Source: Nocardioides sp. AX2bis
Lineage (GTDB): Bacteria; Actinomycetota; Actinomycetes; Propionibacteriales; Nocardioidaceae
Direction of reading: 5' to 3'
Assembly (NCBI RefSeq): GCF_902506435.1
Contig: NZ_LR733215.1
Location: forward strand, 2,377,145 to 2,423,884
Length of the DNA stretch: 46,740 nucleotides
Shown here piece by piece: positions 36,851 to 45,145 of this stretch (within the stretch, counting starts at the first letter, position 1; every line of letters begins with the position of its first letter). A program made the translations under genes and the position numbers. Under the pieces are notes generated by a model that searched no databases, was not told the origin of the DNA, and was given only the letters and a program-made list of their open reading frames with translations.

Positions 36851-38632
36851 TCAGGCGCCGTGCTGGGCGGTCCAGGACGCGTGCAGCCGGGCGTACGGCG
36901 TGCCGGGCTGCGCGACGAGGGCGGCGTGCGGGCCGCGCTGGACCACCCGGCCGGCGTCGACGACGACCACCTCGTCGGCGTTCTCGGCCGTGGAGAGCCG
37001 GTGGGCGATGGTGATCGAGGTGCGCCCGGACATCAGCCGGTCGAGCGCACGTCCGATCCGCATCTCCAGCGCGGGGTCGACCGCGCTGGTGGCCTCGTCG
37101 AGGACCAGCAGGTCGGGGTCGGCCAGGTGGGCGCGCAGCAGGGCGACCAGCTGCCGCTCCCCCGCCGACATCGCCTCGCCGCGCTGGCCCACGCGCGTCT
37201 CCAGCCCGAGCGGCAGGGTGGCCAGCCAGTCGCCGAGGCCGAGCTCCCGGGCGCTGGCGAGGATCTCCTCGTCGGTGGCGTCGAGCCGGCCGTAGCGGAC
37301 GTTGGCGGCCAGGGTGTCGTCGAAGAGGAACCCCTCCTGCGGGACCAGCACCACGCCGCTGCGCAACGAGCGGGGGGCCACCTGGCGCAGGTCGACCCCG
37401 TCGAGCAGGACCCGGCCGTGGGTGGGGTCCATCAGCCGGGTGACCAGCTTGGCGATGGTCGACTTGCCCGAGCCGGTCTCCCCGACGACCGCGACCCGGC
37501 TGCCGGCGGTGATCGCCAGGTCGACGTCGCGGAGCACGGGCGGCCCCCCGGGGTAGGCGAAGGTGACGCCGTCGAGGCGGACCTCGATCGGTCCGCGCGG
37601 CAGGTCGACCCCGTCGGGGCCGGGGTCGACGAGGTCGGCGGGGGTGTCCAGGATGCCGATCACGCGTCGCCAGCCGGCGATCGCCAGCTGCGCGTCGGTG
37701 ACGATCTGGGTGCCCATCTGGACCGGGCCGACGAAGAGCGAGACCAGGAAGGCGAAGGCGAGCACGCGGCCGGCGGTGAGGTCGCCCGCCAGGCCGAGCC
37801 AGATCCCGACGACGATGACGCCGGCGTTGGCCAGCCCGGCCGAGAGACCGCCGAGGGAGAACGAGAAGGCGGTGAAGCCCTGCGCCCGGACGCTGGCGGC
37901 CTGGTGGGTGGCGATGGCCTCGTCGATGCGGGCCTGGGTGCGCTCCTGGACGGCGTAGGCCCGGACGACCTCGGCGCCCACGACCGGCTCGGAGACGGCC
38001 GACAGCAGCACGCCGACCTGGCGGCGCACGACGCCGTAGGCCAGCGACAGCCGGCGCTGGAAGTAGCGCAGGGACAGGAACAGCGGCGCGAAGCAGACCC
38101 AGACCACGATCGCCAGCGGCCAGGAGTAGAACGCCATCACGATCGTGGCCAGCAGGACCTGGCCGATGCTGACCACGAAGAGGAGCCCGCCGAAGACGAG
38201 GAACTGGCTGACCTGGTCGACGTCGCTGGTCACCCGCGAGACCAGGGCGCCGCGGCGCTCGGTGTCCTGGGTCAGCAGCGGGAGGTCGTGCACGTGGCGG
38301 AACGCCTTGACCCGCAGCGTGGTCAGGCCGCGCTCGGAGGTGGTGAACAGGCGTCGGGTCATCGCGTAGGACGCCCAGCCGGTCAGCACCACGGCGAGGC
38401 CGGCGAGCACCGCCATCAGCGTGGTGTAGGCGACGTCGACGCCGCCGGGGGCGCCGAGGCCGCGGTCGAGGGTCTGCTGGACCGCGATCGGGACGACGAC
38501 CTGGCCGGCCGAGGCCAGCACCGCCAGCGCGAAGGTGCCGCGCAGGCCGTCCTTCAGCTCAGGCGAGTGGTGCAGCCCCCGCCGGATGGTCTCCATCGGG
38601 CGCATCTCCTCGCCGCTGACCATCACGCTCAC
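36851..38632 (-). CDS. ABC exporter half-transporter B (catalytic Walker B, degenerate signature)
   Basis: 593 residues from the GTG at 38632, overlapping the partner's stop (GTGA). Six-helix exporter domain (about 30-320) then ATPase. Walker A GETGSGKST, Q-loop VPQEGFLF, Walker B LLVLDEATSAVD with catalytic Glu and switch His in ITIAHRLST are normal. The signature reads MSAGE instead of LSGGQ. Together with subunit A it should form a heterodimer with one weak ATP site. Substrate unknown: drug, lipid or peptide export are all possible. Confidence 0.93.
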   Translation of the reverse strand: MSVMVSGEEMRPMETIRRGLHHSPELKDGLRGTFALAVLASAGQVVVPIAVQQTLDRGLGAPGGVDVAYTTLMAVLAGLAVVLTGWASYAMTRRLFTTSERGLTTLRVKAFRHVHDLPLLTQDTERRGALVSRVTSDVDQVSQFLVFGGLLFVVSIGQVLLATIVMAFYSWPLAIVVWVCFAPLFLSLRYFQRRLSLAYGVVRRQVGVLLSAVSEPVVGAEVVRAYAVQERTQARIDEAIATHQAASVRAQGFTAFSFSLGGLSAGLANAGVIVVGIWLGLAGDLTAGRVLAFAFLVSLFVGPVQMGTQIVTDAQLAIAGWRRVIGILDTPADLVDPGPDGVDLPRGPIEVRLDGVTFAYPGGPPVLRDVDLAITAGSRVAVVGETGSGKSTIAKLVTRLMDPTHGRVLLDGVDLRQVAPRSLRSGVVLVPQEGFLFDDTLAANVRYGRLDATDEEILASARELGLGDWLATLPLGLETRVGQRGEAMSAGERQLVALLRAHLADPDLLVLDEATSAVDPALEMRIGRALDRLMSGRTSITIAHRLSTAENADEVVVVDAGRVVQRGPHAALVAQPGTPYARLHASWTAQHGA

Positions 38633-40458
38633 GGGGCACCCACCCCCTGCGCGACGGGCTCGGCGCGGTCGTCCTCGTAGGCGTTGACCAGGGCGGCGTA
38701 CGACGGGGACCGGCGCAGCAGCGCGGCGTGCGGACCGCGGTCGGCCACCACCCCGTCGTCCAGGTGCAGCACCTCGTCGGCCAGGGCGATGGTCGCCTTG
38801 CGGTAGGCGACGACGACCAGGGTGGTGCCCTCCGCGCCGCCACCGGGGGCGGTGCCGTCGCGCAGGGCGCCGAGGATCCGGGCCTCGACCTCGGGGTCGA
38901 CCGCGGAGGTGGCGTCGTCGAGGACGAGCAGCCGCGGGCGGCGCACCAGGGCGCGGGCCAAGGAGATCCGCTGCCGCTGCCCGCCCGACAGGCTGGTGCC
39001 GCGCTCCCCGAGGCGGGCGTCGAGCGCGTCGGGCAGCGCGGCGACGAAGCCGTCGGCCTGGGCGGTGCGCAGCGCGGCCCAGACGGCGTCGTCGTCGACG
39101 TCGAGGCCGAGCGTGACGTTGCCGCGCACGGTGTCGTCGAAGAGGAAGGCCGACTGCGGCACGACGGCGACGGTGCGCGCCAGCTCGCCCGGGGCGAGGT
39201 CGCGCAGGTCGACGCCGTCGACGCGGACGGTGCCCGCGCGCGGGTCGACGAGGCGGGTGAGCAGCCCGGTCAGGGTGCTCTTGCCGGACGCGGTGGCGCC
39301 GACCAGCGCCACCGAGCGGCCGGGCTCGACGGTGAACTCGACCCCGCGCAGCAGCGGCCGGTCGGCCTGGTGGTGGTGGACCAGGCCGTCGACCTCGAGC
39401 CGCACGCCGGCACCCTCGGCGGAGGCCGGGACGACCGCGTCGCCGTAGGACATCTCGCCGGTGGCGTCCAGCACGGCCCGCACCCGCTCGTAGCCGACGA
39501 CGCTGCGGGGGAACTCCCCCAGCACCCAGCCCAGGGAGCGGATCGGGAACGACACGATGGTCAGCAGGTAGGCCACGGTCACGACGTCGCCGGCCGCCGT
39601 GGCCCCCGACAGCACCCGGGAGACCCCGACGACCAGCACCACCAGGACCCCGAGGCTGGGCAGCGCCGCCAGGACCGGGTCGAAGCCGGCCCGGATCCGG
39701 CCGACGCGGATGTTGGTCTCCCTGAGCTCGACGGCCTTGGCCTCGAACCGGGCCGTCTCCTCGCCCTCGCGGCCCAGGGTCTTGACGACCATGGCGCCGT
39801 CGAAGGACTCGTGGGCGACCTCGGAGAGCTCGGCGCGCAGCCGCTGCGCCTGGGTGGCCCAGCCCTGGGCGCGGCGCTGGTAGACGACGTTGACGAGCAG
39901 CACGGCGGGGAAGACCAGGATGCCGACGACGGCGAGCACCAGGTCGGCCAGCAGCATCTGCACGACGGCGATCGCCATCATGGCCAGCGTGCCCACGGCC
40001 ATCGGCAGCGGCGCGATCGGGGACCAGGCGGCCTCCACGTCGGCGTTGGCGTTGGACAGCAGCTGGCCGGTGGGGTGCCGCTGGTGCCACTCGAGCGGGA
40101 GCCGGAGGTACTGCCGGGTGACCGCGCGGCGCGTCGAGGCCTGCATCCGGTACTGCATGATCCCAGCGCCGAGCCGCCGGGCGACGATGCCGACGGCGCG
40201 CAGGATCGCCACGCCGACGAAGAGCGCCAGCACCGCCCACAGCATCGAGGTGTCGGTCTCACCGGTGCGGAAGGCCGGCAGCACGACCTCGTCGGTGGCC
40301 CAGCCGAGCACCCAGGCGTCGGCGACGGTCAACGCCCCGAACAGCACGCTGCCGAGGGTGGAGAGGGTGAAGATCCAGGGCTCGCGACGGATCGCCACCC
40401 CGACCACCTTCAGGCCCGCGGTGGTCGATCCGCGTCCCTCCGGGGCAGTCGTGCTCAC
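38629..40458 (-). CDS. ABC exporter half-transporter A (degenerate Walker B and switch)
   Basis: 609 residues from the GTG at 40458. Six-helix exporter domain then ATPase with Walker A GATASGKST, Q-loop VPQSAFLF and a perfect signature LSGGQRQ. The Walker B reads LLVLDDATSAVD (Asp in place of the catalytic Glu) and the switch His is replaced in VVVAYRKAT. It is the non-catalytic partner of subunit B. An upstream ORF extension exists but TAGGTT seven bases before this GTG favours the start chosen. Confidence 0.93.
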   Translation of the reverse strand: MSTTAPEGRGSTTAGLKVVGVAIRREPWIFTLSTLGSVLFGALTVADAWVLGWATDEVVLPAFRTGETDTSMLWAVLALFVGVAILRAVGIVARRLGAGIMQYRMQASTRRAVTRQYLRLPLEWHQRHPTGQLLSNANADVEAAWSPIAPLPMAVGTLAMMAIAVVQMLLADLVLAVVGILVFPAVLLVNVVYQRRAQGWATQAQRLRAELSEVAHESFDGAMVVKTLGREGEETARFEAKAVELRETNIRVGRIRAGFDPVLAALPSLGVLVVLVVGVSRVLSGATAAGDVVTVAYLLTIVSFPIRSLGWVLGEFPRSVVGYERVRAVLDATGEMSYGDAVVPASAEGAGVRLEVDGLVHHHQADRPLLRGVEFTVEPGRSVALVGATASGKSTLTGLLTRLVDPRAGTVRVDGVDLRDLAPGELARTVAVVPQSAFLFDDTVRGNVTLGLDVDDDAVWAALRTAQADGFVAALPDALDARLGERGTSLSGGQRQRISLARALVRRPRLLVLDDATSAVDPEVEARILGALRDGTAPGGGAEGTTLVVVAYRKATIALADEVLHLDDGVVADRGPHAALLRRSPSYAALVNAYEDDRAEPVAQGVGAP

Positions 40459-40465
40459 GCTCGTC

Positions 40466-40471
40466 AACCTA
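40466..40471 (-). promoter_or_regulatory. -10 hexamer TAGGTT of the ABC exporter operon
   Basis: Minus-strand TAGGTT, seven bases before the GTG at 40458, no Shine-Dalgarno sequence. Confidence 0.42.
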
Positions 40472-40514
40472 CGTCGGGGCACCGACACCCCGGCGTACGG
40501 GGCCCGGACGCGCA

Positions 40515-40550
40515 CACGCCCCCGACGACCTCGCGGTCGCCGGGGGCGTG
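40515..40550 (-). terminator. Terminator after the beta-helix gene
   Basis: Hairpin with 10-bp outer stem (40515-40524 with 40541-40550), one mismatch, then 5 bp and a TCGC loop; 47 bases beyond the stop at 40597. It separates that gene from the exporter operon. Confidence 0.7.
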
Positions 40551-40596
40551 GGCCTGTGTCGGTCGGGGGGGTTCCGACTCAGCTGGGGGGTCCTGC

Positions 40597-42840
40597 TCAG
40601 CTCGGGGGAACGGGCTGCCCGTTGAGCAGGAACGGGCCGCCGACGTTGTAGAACTGCGGACCCTCCGGTGCGGTGTTGCCCTCGACGGTGAGGCCGGTGG
40701 CGGTGATGCTGCCGGTCTCGCTGTTCCAGAGGCCACCACCCTGCGCCGCTGCGGTGTTGCCGGTCACGCTGCCGCCGGTCCAGAGCACGGTGGCCCCGCC
40801 GGTGACGTGCAGGCCGCCACCGTTGCCCGGGTTGGCGCCGGTGTCGTTGTTCGTGGTGTCGACATCCGTCAGGGTGACCTGACCGACGTTGGTCTCGATG
40901 CCGCCACCGGCCCGGACGGCGCTGTTGCCGTCGAGCGTGGTGCCGGACATCGTCAGGACGCCGTTGACGTTGAGCACGCCACCACCGGAGCCGGCGGCCC
41001 CGTCGGCGGTGTTGTCGTCGACGGTGGAGTCCTCGACGGTCAGCCGGCCGCCGTCGTTGTAGAGGCCACCGCCGCCCGCGTTGGCCTCGGCGCCGCTGGC
41101 GGTGTTGCCGGTGACCGTGGTGCCGCGGACCGTGAAGACGCCCGTGGCGGAGTTCCACAGGCCGCCGCCCTCGTTGGCCGCGGTGTTGCCGGTCACGGTG
41201 GCGTCCTCGACCAGGACCGTGCCGGCACCGGTGAGGTGGAAGGCACCGCCGTTGCCCGGGGTGGCGCCGGTGCTGTTGCCGTCCAGGGCGGTGCCGGTGA
41301 CGGTGGTGTCCCCGGCGTTGGCCTCGATCCCGCCGCCGGCGCGCACGGCGTCGTTGCCGGAGATCTCGCCGCCGTTGACGGTCAGGGTGCCGAGCTCGTT
41401 GAAGACCCCGCCGCCGGAGCCCGCGGCGCCGGTGGCGCTGTTGCCCGTGATGGTCGAGTCGTTGACGGTGAGGGCACCGGTGTTGTTGAACAGCGCGCCG
41501 CCACCGTTGGTGGCCTCGGCGCCCTGGGCGACGTTGCCGGTGAGGGTGGAGTTGCGCACCTCCATCGTCCCGGCGCTGTTCCACAGCCCGCCGCCCTCGG
41601 AGGTGGCGGTGTTGTCGCTGATGGTCGAGTCCACGACGCGGACGTCGGTCGTGGCCGCCGTCGCGTGCAGCGCCCCGCCGTTGCCGGGCGTCGGACCGGT
41701 GCTGTTGCCGACCAGGTCCGAGGTCCACACCTCGACGATCCCGTCGGCGACCTCGATGCCGCCGCCCGCGCGGACCGCGGTGTTGCCGGACAGCACCGAG
41801 TCCTCGACGCGGACGTCGCCGGCGCCGACGGCCAGCACGCCGCCGCCGGACCCGGCGGTGCCGGTCGCCTCGTTGCCGGTCAGCTGCGAGCCCAGGACGG
41901 TCAGCGTGCCACCGTCGTTGTAGAGCGCGCCGCCGCCGTTGGTCGCCTCGACGCCGGCCGCCGAGTTGCCGCTCAGGGTCGTGCCGGTGACGGTGAAGAC
42001 GCCGGTCGCGGAGTTCCACAGCCCGCCGCCCTCGGCCGAGGCGGTGTTGTTGTTCACGCGCGAGTCGGTGACGTTGACCTCGCCGGCACCGGTCAGGTGC
42101 AGCGCCCCGCCGTTGCCGGGGGTCGGGCCGGTGCTGTTGGCGTTCATCCGGGTGCCGGTGACGTCGGTGGTGCCGAGGTTGGCCTCGATCGCACCGCCCG
42201 CACGCGTGGCGGTGTTGCGGAGCAGGACCGAGTCGGCGACGGTCAGGGTGCCCTGGTCGTTGACGATCGCACCGCCCGAGGCGTTCGTGCCGCTCGCGGT
42301 GCTGTCGAGGATCCGCGACCCGCGCACGGTGACGTCCGCGCTCGTGCTGCGCACCGCGCCGCCGCTCTCGGTGTCGGCCGCGAGGCCGTTGCGCAGCGTC
42401 ACGTTGCGCAGGTGCAGGTCGGCGCCGGCAGCCACGTCGAGGACGCGGTCGACCTGGTTGGCGTCGATCTCGTTGCCGGCGCCGCGCAGCACGAGGCTGT
42501 CGGTGACGTCGATGTCGCCCTTCAGCGGGCCGCCCTCGGTCGGACGGTCGGTCGAGAAGCCGATGGAGCGCGACAGCAGGATCCGGTCGCGGCCCTCGGT
42601 GCGGTTGGCGGCGAGGACCGCGCGGCGCAGCTGGCGCTCGTTGCCGACGACCCTGGTGGTGCGGCTCTGGGGCGCGGCGCTCGCGGCGCTCGCCGTGGCC
42701 GCGGCGGCCGTGGTGGTCGCGGCGCTCGCGGCGGGCGCCGCCGAGGCCGTACCGGGCAGGACGGTCAGGCCGGCGAGGGCGAGAGCCCCCACCGCCGCCG
42801 CTGCCAGCGAGTGGACCTTGCGGTTCCGGGGTGAGCTCAT
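40597..42840 (-). CDS. Secreted right-handed beta-helix repeat protein
   Basis: 747 residues from the ATG at 42840. Signal peptide 1-35, then an Ala/Thr-rich linker to about 60. A capping region (TTRVVGNERQLRRAVLAAN, LRGAGNEIDANQ) starts the solenoid. From about residue 150 to the end are rungs of 27-31 residues with GGG-hydrophobic-N-S and TVTGNTA-like turns, as in Pmp/parallel beta-helix proteins. Five rung types (GGIEAN, GNGGALH, EGGGLWNS, NGGGALYND, GSGGGV) recur in fixed order. There is no cell-wall anchor. Likely an extracellular adhesin or matrix protein; catalytic residues of pectate lyases are not seen. Divergent from the sigma factor gene. Confidence 0.87.
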   Translation of the reverse strand: MSSPRNRKVHSLAAAAVGALALAGLTVLPGTASAAPAASAATTTAAAATASAASAAPQSRTTRVVGNERQLRRAVLAANRTEGRDRILLSRSIGFSTDRPTEGGPLKGDIDVTDSLVLRGAGNEIDANQVDRVLDVAAGADLHLRNVTLRNGLAADTESGGAVRSTSADVTVRGSRILDSTASGTNASGGAIVNDQGTLTVADSVLLRNTATRAGGAIEANLGTTDVTGTRMNANSTGPTPGNGGALHLTGAGEVNVTDSRVNNNTASAEGGGLWNSATGVFTVTGTTLSGNSAAGVEATNGGGALYNDGGTLTVLGSQLTGNEATGTAGSGGGVLAVGAGDVRVEDSVLSGNTAVRAGGGIEVADGIVEVWTSDLVGNSTGPTPGNGGALHATAATTDVRVVDSTISDNTATSEGGGLWNSAGTMEVRNSTLTGNVAQGAEATNGGGALFNNTGALTVNDSTITGNSATGAAGSGGGVFNELGTLTVNGGEISGNDAVRAGGGIEANAGDTTVTGTALDGNSTGATPGNGGAFHLTGAGTVLVEDATVTGNTAANEGGGLWNSATGVFTVRGTTVTGNTASGAEANAGGGGLYNDGGRLTVEDSTVDDNTADGAAGSGGGVLNVNGVLTMSGTTLDGNSAVRAGGGIETNVGQVTLTDVDTTNNDTGANPGNGGGLHVTGGATVLWTGGSVTGNTAAAQGGGLWNSETGSITATGLTVEGNTAPEGPQFYNVGGPFLLNGQPVPPS
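40640..42280 (-). repeat. 429-bp super-repeat in the beta-helix gene (about 3.6 copies)
   Basis: The same codons for the GGIE rung recur at about 40893, 41322, 41751 and 42183, steps of 429, 429 and 432 bases (143-144 residues). Each copy holds five rungs of about 85 bases. Confidence 0.85.
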
Positions 42841-43139
42841 CGAGGGTCTCTCTTCCGTCTCGTCGTGCAGGTTCGTTGCTCCGCGGCTCCTGCCGCGGCC
42901 ACCGCTGGCCCCATGCGCCCTCGGTGGACACGGGTGCATACGGGTCCGGTCCCGGTCGCGTTCACCGCCGGCGCAGTCCGTCCGGAGGCGGTCCGGACCA
43001 CCTGCCGGCGACCAATCCGGGGAACCGCCGGTGACGAAGGTCACGAAGGACCCCGCCGCGCCGCGGGCGGTGAACGCCGGCGGCGCGGGCTCCGTACCCA
43101 GGACGACGGGCAGCGCACGACGAGTGGCCGGAGGCCGAC
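42841..43139. other. Divergent intergenic region, beta-helix gene and sigma factor operon
   Basis: No gene seen. It contains GGAACC (43021-43026), like an ECF -35 box facing the sigma gene, the inverted repeat gtgac-N4-gtcac (43031-43044), and gtccgga twice (42980 and 42991, 11 bases apart). No clear -10 partner was found for any of them. Confidence 0.4.
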
Positions 43140-43727
43140 GTGGACGAGGTGGACGACCGGCACGACGCCGGCGCCCCGGGAGCCCCGGGAACCGCGGTGG
43201 TGGCCGGCTTCGACAGCGAGGAGGCCGTGCACGCGGCGTGGCTGCTGCACGGCGCGGAGATCTACCGGTTCCTGCTGCGCGGCCTCGGGGACCCCGGTGC
43301 CGCCCAGGACGTGACCCAGGAGACCTTCCTCAAGGCCTGGCGGGCGGGGCACCGCTACGACCCCACCCTGGCCTCGCTGCGGGTGTGGCTCTTCGGCATC
43401 GCCCGCAACGCGATGATCGACCACGCCCGCGCCTCGCAGGCGCGGCCTTGGCAGCAGCGCCTGGTCGACCCGCCGACCGCGCAGGAGAGCGCGAGCACCG
43501 TGGCCGACCCGTCCGAGGAGGTCGTGGGCCAGTGGCTGGTCGAGGAGGCCCTGCGGCGGATCTCCGACCACCACCGGGTCGCCATCGTGCGCACCCACCT
43601 GGAGGAGCGTCCCTACGACGAGGTGGCGGCCGAGCTCGGCATCCCGGTCGGCACGCTGCGCAGCCGGGTGTTCTACGGGTTGAAGGCGCTGCGGTCGGCC
43701 ATGGACGAGATGGGGGTGGTCCCGTGA
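43140..43727 (+). CDS. ECF-type RNA polymerase sigma factor
   Basis: 195 residues, GTG start with GGAGG five bases upstream. Region 2 is at about 35-100 (EIYRFLLRGLGDPGAAQDVTQ, here EIYRFLLRGL and DPGAAQDVTQETFLKAW, then VWLFGIARNAMIDHAR). Region 4 is at about 140-190 (HHRVAIVRTHLEERPYDEVA and LGIPVGTLRSRVFYGLKALR). There is no region 3. It would direct polymerase to a regulon including, plausibly, its own operon and the divergent beta-helix gene. Coupled by GTGA overlap to the anti-sigma gene. Confidence 0.94.
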   Translation: MDEVDDRHDAGAPGAPGTAVVAGFDSEEAVHAAWLLHGAEIYRFLLRGLGDPGAAQDVTQETFLKAWRAGHRYDPTLASLRVWLFGIARNAMIDHARASQARPWQQRLVDPPTAQESASTVADPSEEVVGQWLVEEALRRISDHHRVAIVRTHLEERPYDEVAAELGIPVGTLRSRVFYGLKALRSAMDEMGVVP

Positions 43728-44446
43728 CCACGCGGGAGGAGCACCAGACGTTGCGGGAGATGCTCGGGTCGCTGGCGCTCGGTCACCTGACCGCGGCCGA
43801 GACCGACCGGGTGCGGGCGCACCTCGACGGCTGCGCCGAGTGCCGCGCGGAGCTGGCCGAGGTGGCCTCGGTGGTGCCGCTGCTGGACCGCGTCGACCCG
43901 TCCACCTTCGCCTCCCCCGTGTCCCCACCCGCCGACCTCGGGGCCCGGATCCGGGCCGCCGTGGCCGCCGAGCCACCCCGGGCCGACGACCTCGCGGCGC
44001 GGCGTGCCGCCCGGCACGCCCGGCCCGGACGGACGCGCACCCGGCTGGCCGTCGCCGCGGCGGCCGTCCTCGTCGTGGGCGTGGGCGTCGGGGGCGTGGT
44101 GGGTCGCACCACGGCGCCGCCGGAGCCTGCGGCGGCCCCGGGGCCGTACGAGCCGATCACCCTGGAGGAGGTCGGCGCCGGGGACCTCGACGTCGACGAG
44201 GCGGGGCTGGTCCCGCACACCTGGGGGGTCGAGCTGGCGATGGACGGCGCCGGGTTCACCGAGGGCGCGGTCTACCGCGCCGCGTTCCGCGACGAGCGGG
44301 GCGTGTGGCAGCCCGCCGGGCGGTTCGTCGGCACCGGCGCGGCGGGGATGAGCTGCAGCCTGCAGTCCGGGGTGCTGCGCGAGGACGTGCAGGAGGTCGT
44401 CGTGCGCGACGAGCAGGGACGTACGGTGCTGCGCTCCTCGCTGTGA
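43724..44446 (+). CDS. Membrane zinc-finger anti-sigma factor
   Basis: 240 residues from the GTG at 43724. The N-terminal ZAS-type motif is His33-x3-Cys37-x2-Cys40 (HLDGCAEC). A basic stretch precedes one membrane helix (about 108-127), and an extracytoplasmic domain of about 110 residues ends the protein (GVELAMDGAGF to VVVRDEQGRTVLRSSL), similar in pattern to the RskA C-terminal domain. It would hold the sigma factor at the membrane until a signal releases it. Confidence 0.9.
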   Translation: MTTREEHQTLREMLGSLALGHLTAAETDRVRAHLDGCAECRAELAEVASVVPLLDRVDPSTFASPVSPPADLGARIRAAVAAEPPRADDLAARRAARHARPGRTRTRLAVAAAAVLVVGVGVGGVVGRTTAPPEPAAAPGPYEPITLEEVGAGDLDVDEAGLVPHTWGVELAMDGAGFTEGAVYRAAFRDERGVWQPAGRFVGTGAAGMSCSLQSGVLREDVQEVVVRDEQGRTVLRSSL

Positions 44447-44466
44447 GGATCTGGTAGACCTCCGCC

Positions 44467-45117
44467 ATGCCCCTGCTTCGGACCTCCGCGACCCTGGCCC
44501 GCCGCGAGCGCCGGGCACTGTGCGACACCGCCATCCTCGTGGGCTCGGACGCACCGACCCTGTGCGGCGGGTGGACCGCCCGGGACCTGGTGGTCCACCT
44601 GCTCGTCCGGGAGCGGCACCCGCTCGGGGCCCTCGGGATCGTCGTCGGCCCGTTGGCCGGGCTCACCGAGCGGGCGACCAGGCGCGCCGGCCGCGCGGAC
44701 TTCCCGGTCCTGGTCGAACGGGTCCGCTCGCCCTGGCCGGTGCCGTTCGGGCTGGCGCCGCTGGACGCGCTGGCCAACACCGCCGAGATGTTCGTGCACC
44801 ACGAGGACCTGCGCCGCGGCTCCGCCCGCTGGGCGCCGCGCGCCCTCCCGCGGGCCGACGAGGACGTGCTGTGGCGGGTGCTGACGGTGGCGGGTCGCGC
44901 GCTGGTGCGGCCGGCGGGCGTCCCGGTCCGCGTCGAGCGCGCCGACGCCGCCGGGTCGGCCACCCTGGTCGGCGGCTCCGGCGGACCGGTCGTGCTGACC
45001 GGCCGCCCGAGCGAGCTGCTGCTGTTCGTCTACGGCCGCAGCCAGGTCCGCGACGTGCAGGTCGAGGGCCCGGACGAGAGCGTCGCCGCGCTCCGGGCCG
45101 CCGACCTCGGGCTCTGA
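44467..45117 (+). CDS. TIGR03085-type metal-binding protein (mycothiol-dependent maleylpyruvate isomerase fold)
   Basis: 216 residues. The sequence LCDTAILVGSDAPTLCGGWTARDLVVHLLVRERHP (two halves: LVGSDAPTLCGGW and ARDLVVHLLVRERHP) and NTAEMFVHHEDLRR carry the His and Glu residues of the DinB/MDMPI metal site and match the TIGR03085 family, which often stands near hisF/hisI in actinobacteria. Function unproven. A TAGACC box six bases before the ATG hints at a leaderless start. It converges on hisF. Confidence 0.83.
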   Translation: MPLLRTSATLARRERRALCDTAILVGSDAPTLCGGWTARDLVVHLLVRERHPLGALGIVVGPLAGLTERATRRAGRADFPVLVERVRSPWPVPFGLAPLDALANTAEMFVHHEDLRRGSARWAPRALPRADEDVLWRVLTVAGRALVRPAGVPVRVERADAAGSATLVGGSGGPVVLTGRPSELLLFVYGRSQVRDVQVEGPDESVAALRAADLGL

Positions 45118-45145
45118 GGGGCGGCCGCAGCACGTCGGGCAGGCG

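Noticed and set aside
35538..36900. Trp attenuator with leader peptide or T-box before the trp genes
   Set aside because: No short frame with tandem Trp codons and no T-box features; only the single hairpin at 35789-35814.
38728..42834. 1368-codon open frame opposite the ABC exporter and beta-helix genes
   Set aside because: Crosses the terminator and two well-supported genes; only biased residues.
40597..42840. Pectate lyase or other beta-helix enzyme
   Set aside because: The helix rungs are present but no conserved catalytic Asp/Arg/Lys cluster; the protein looks structural.
43021..43060. Complete ECF promoter for the sigma operon
   Set aside because: GGAACC is present but no CGTC/CGTT-like -10 box lies 16-18 bases downstream.
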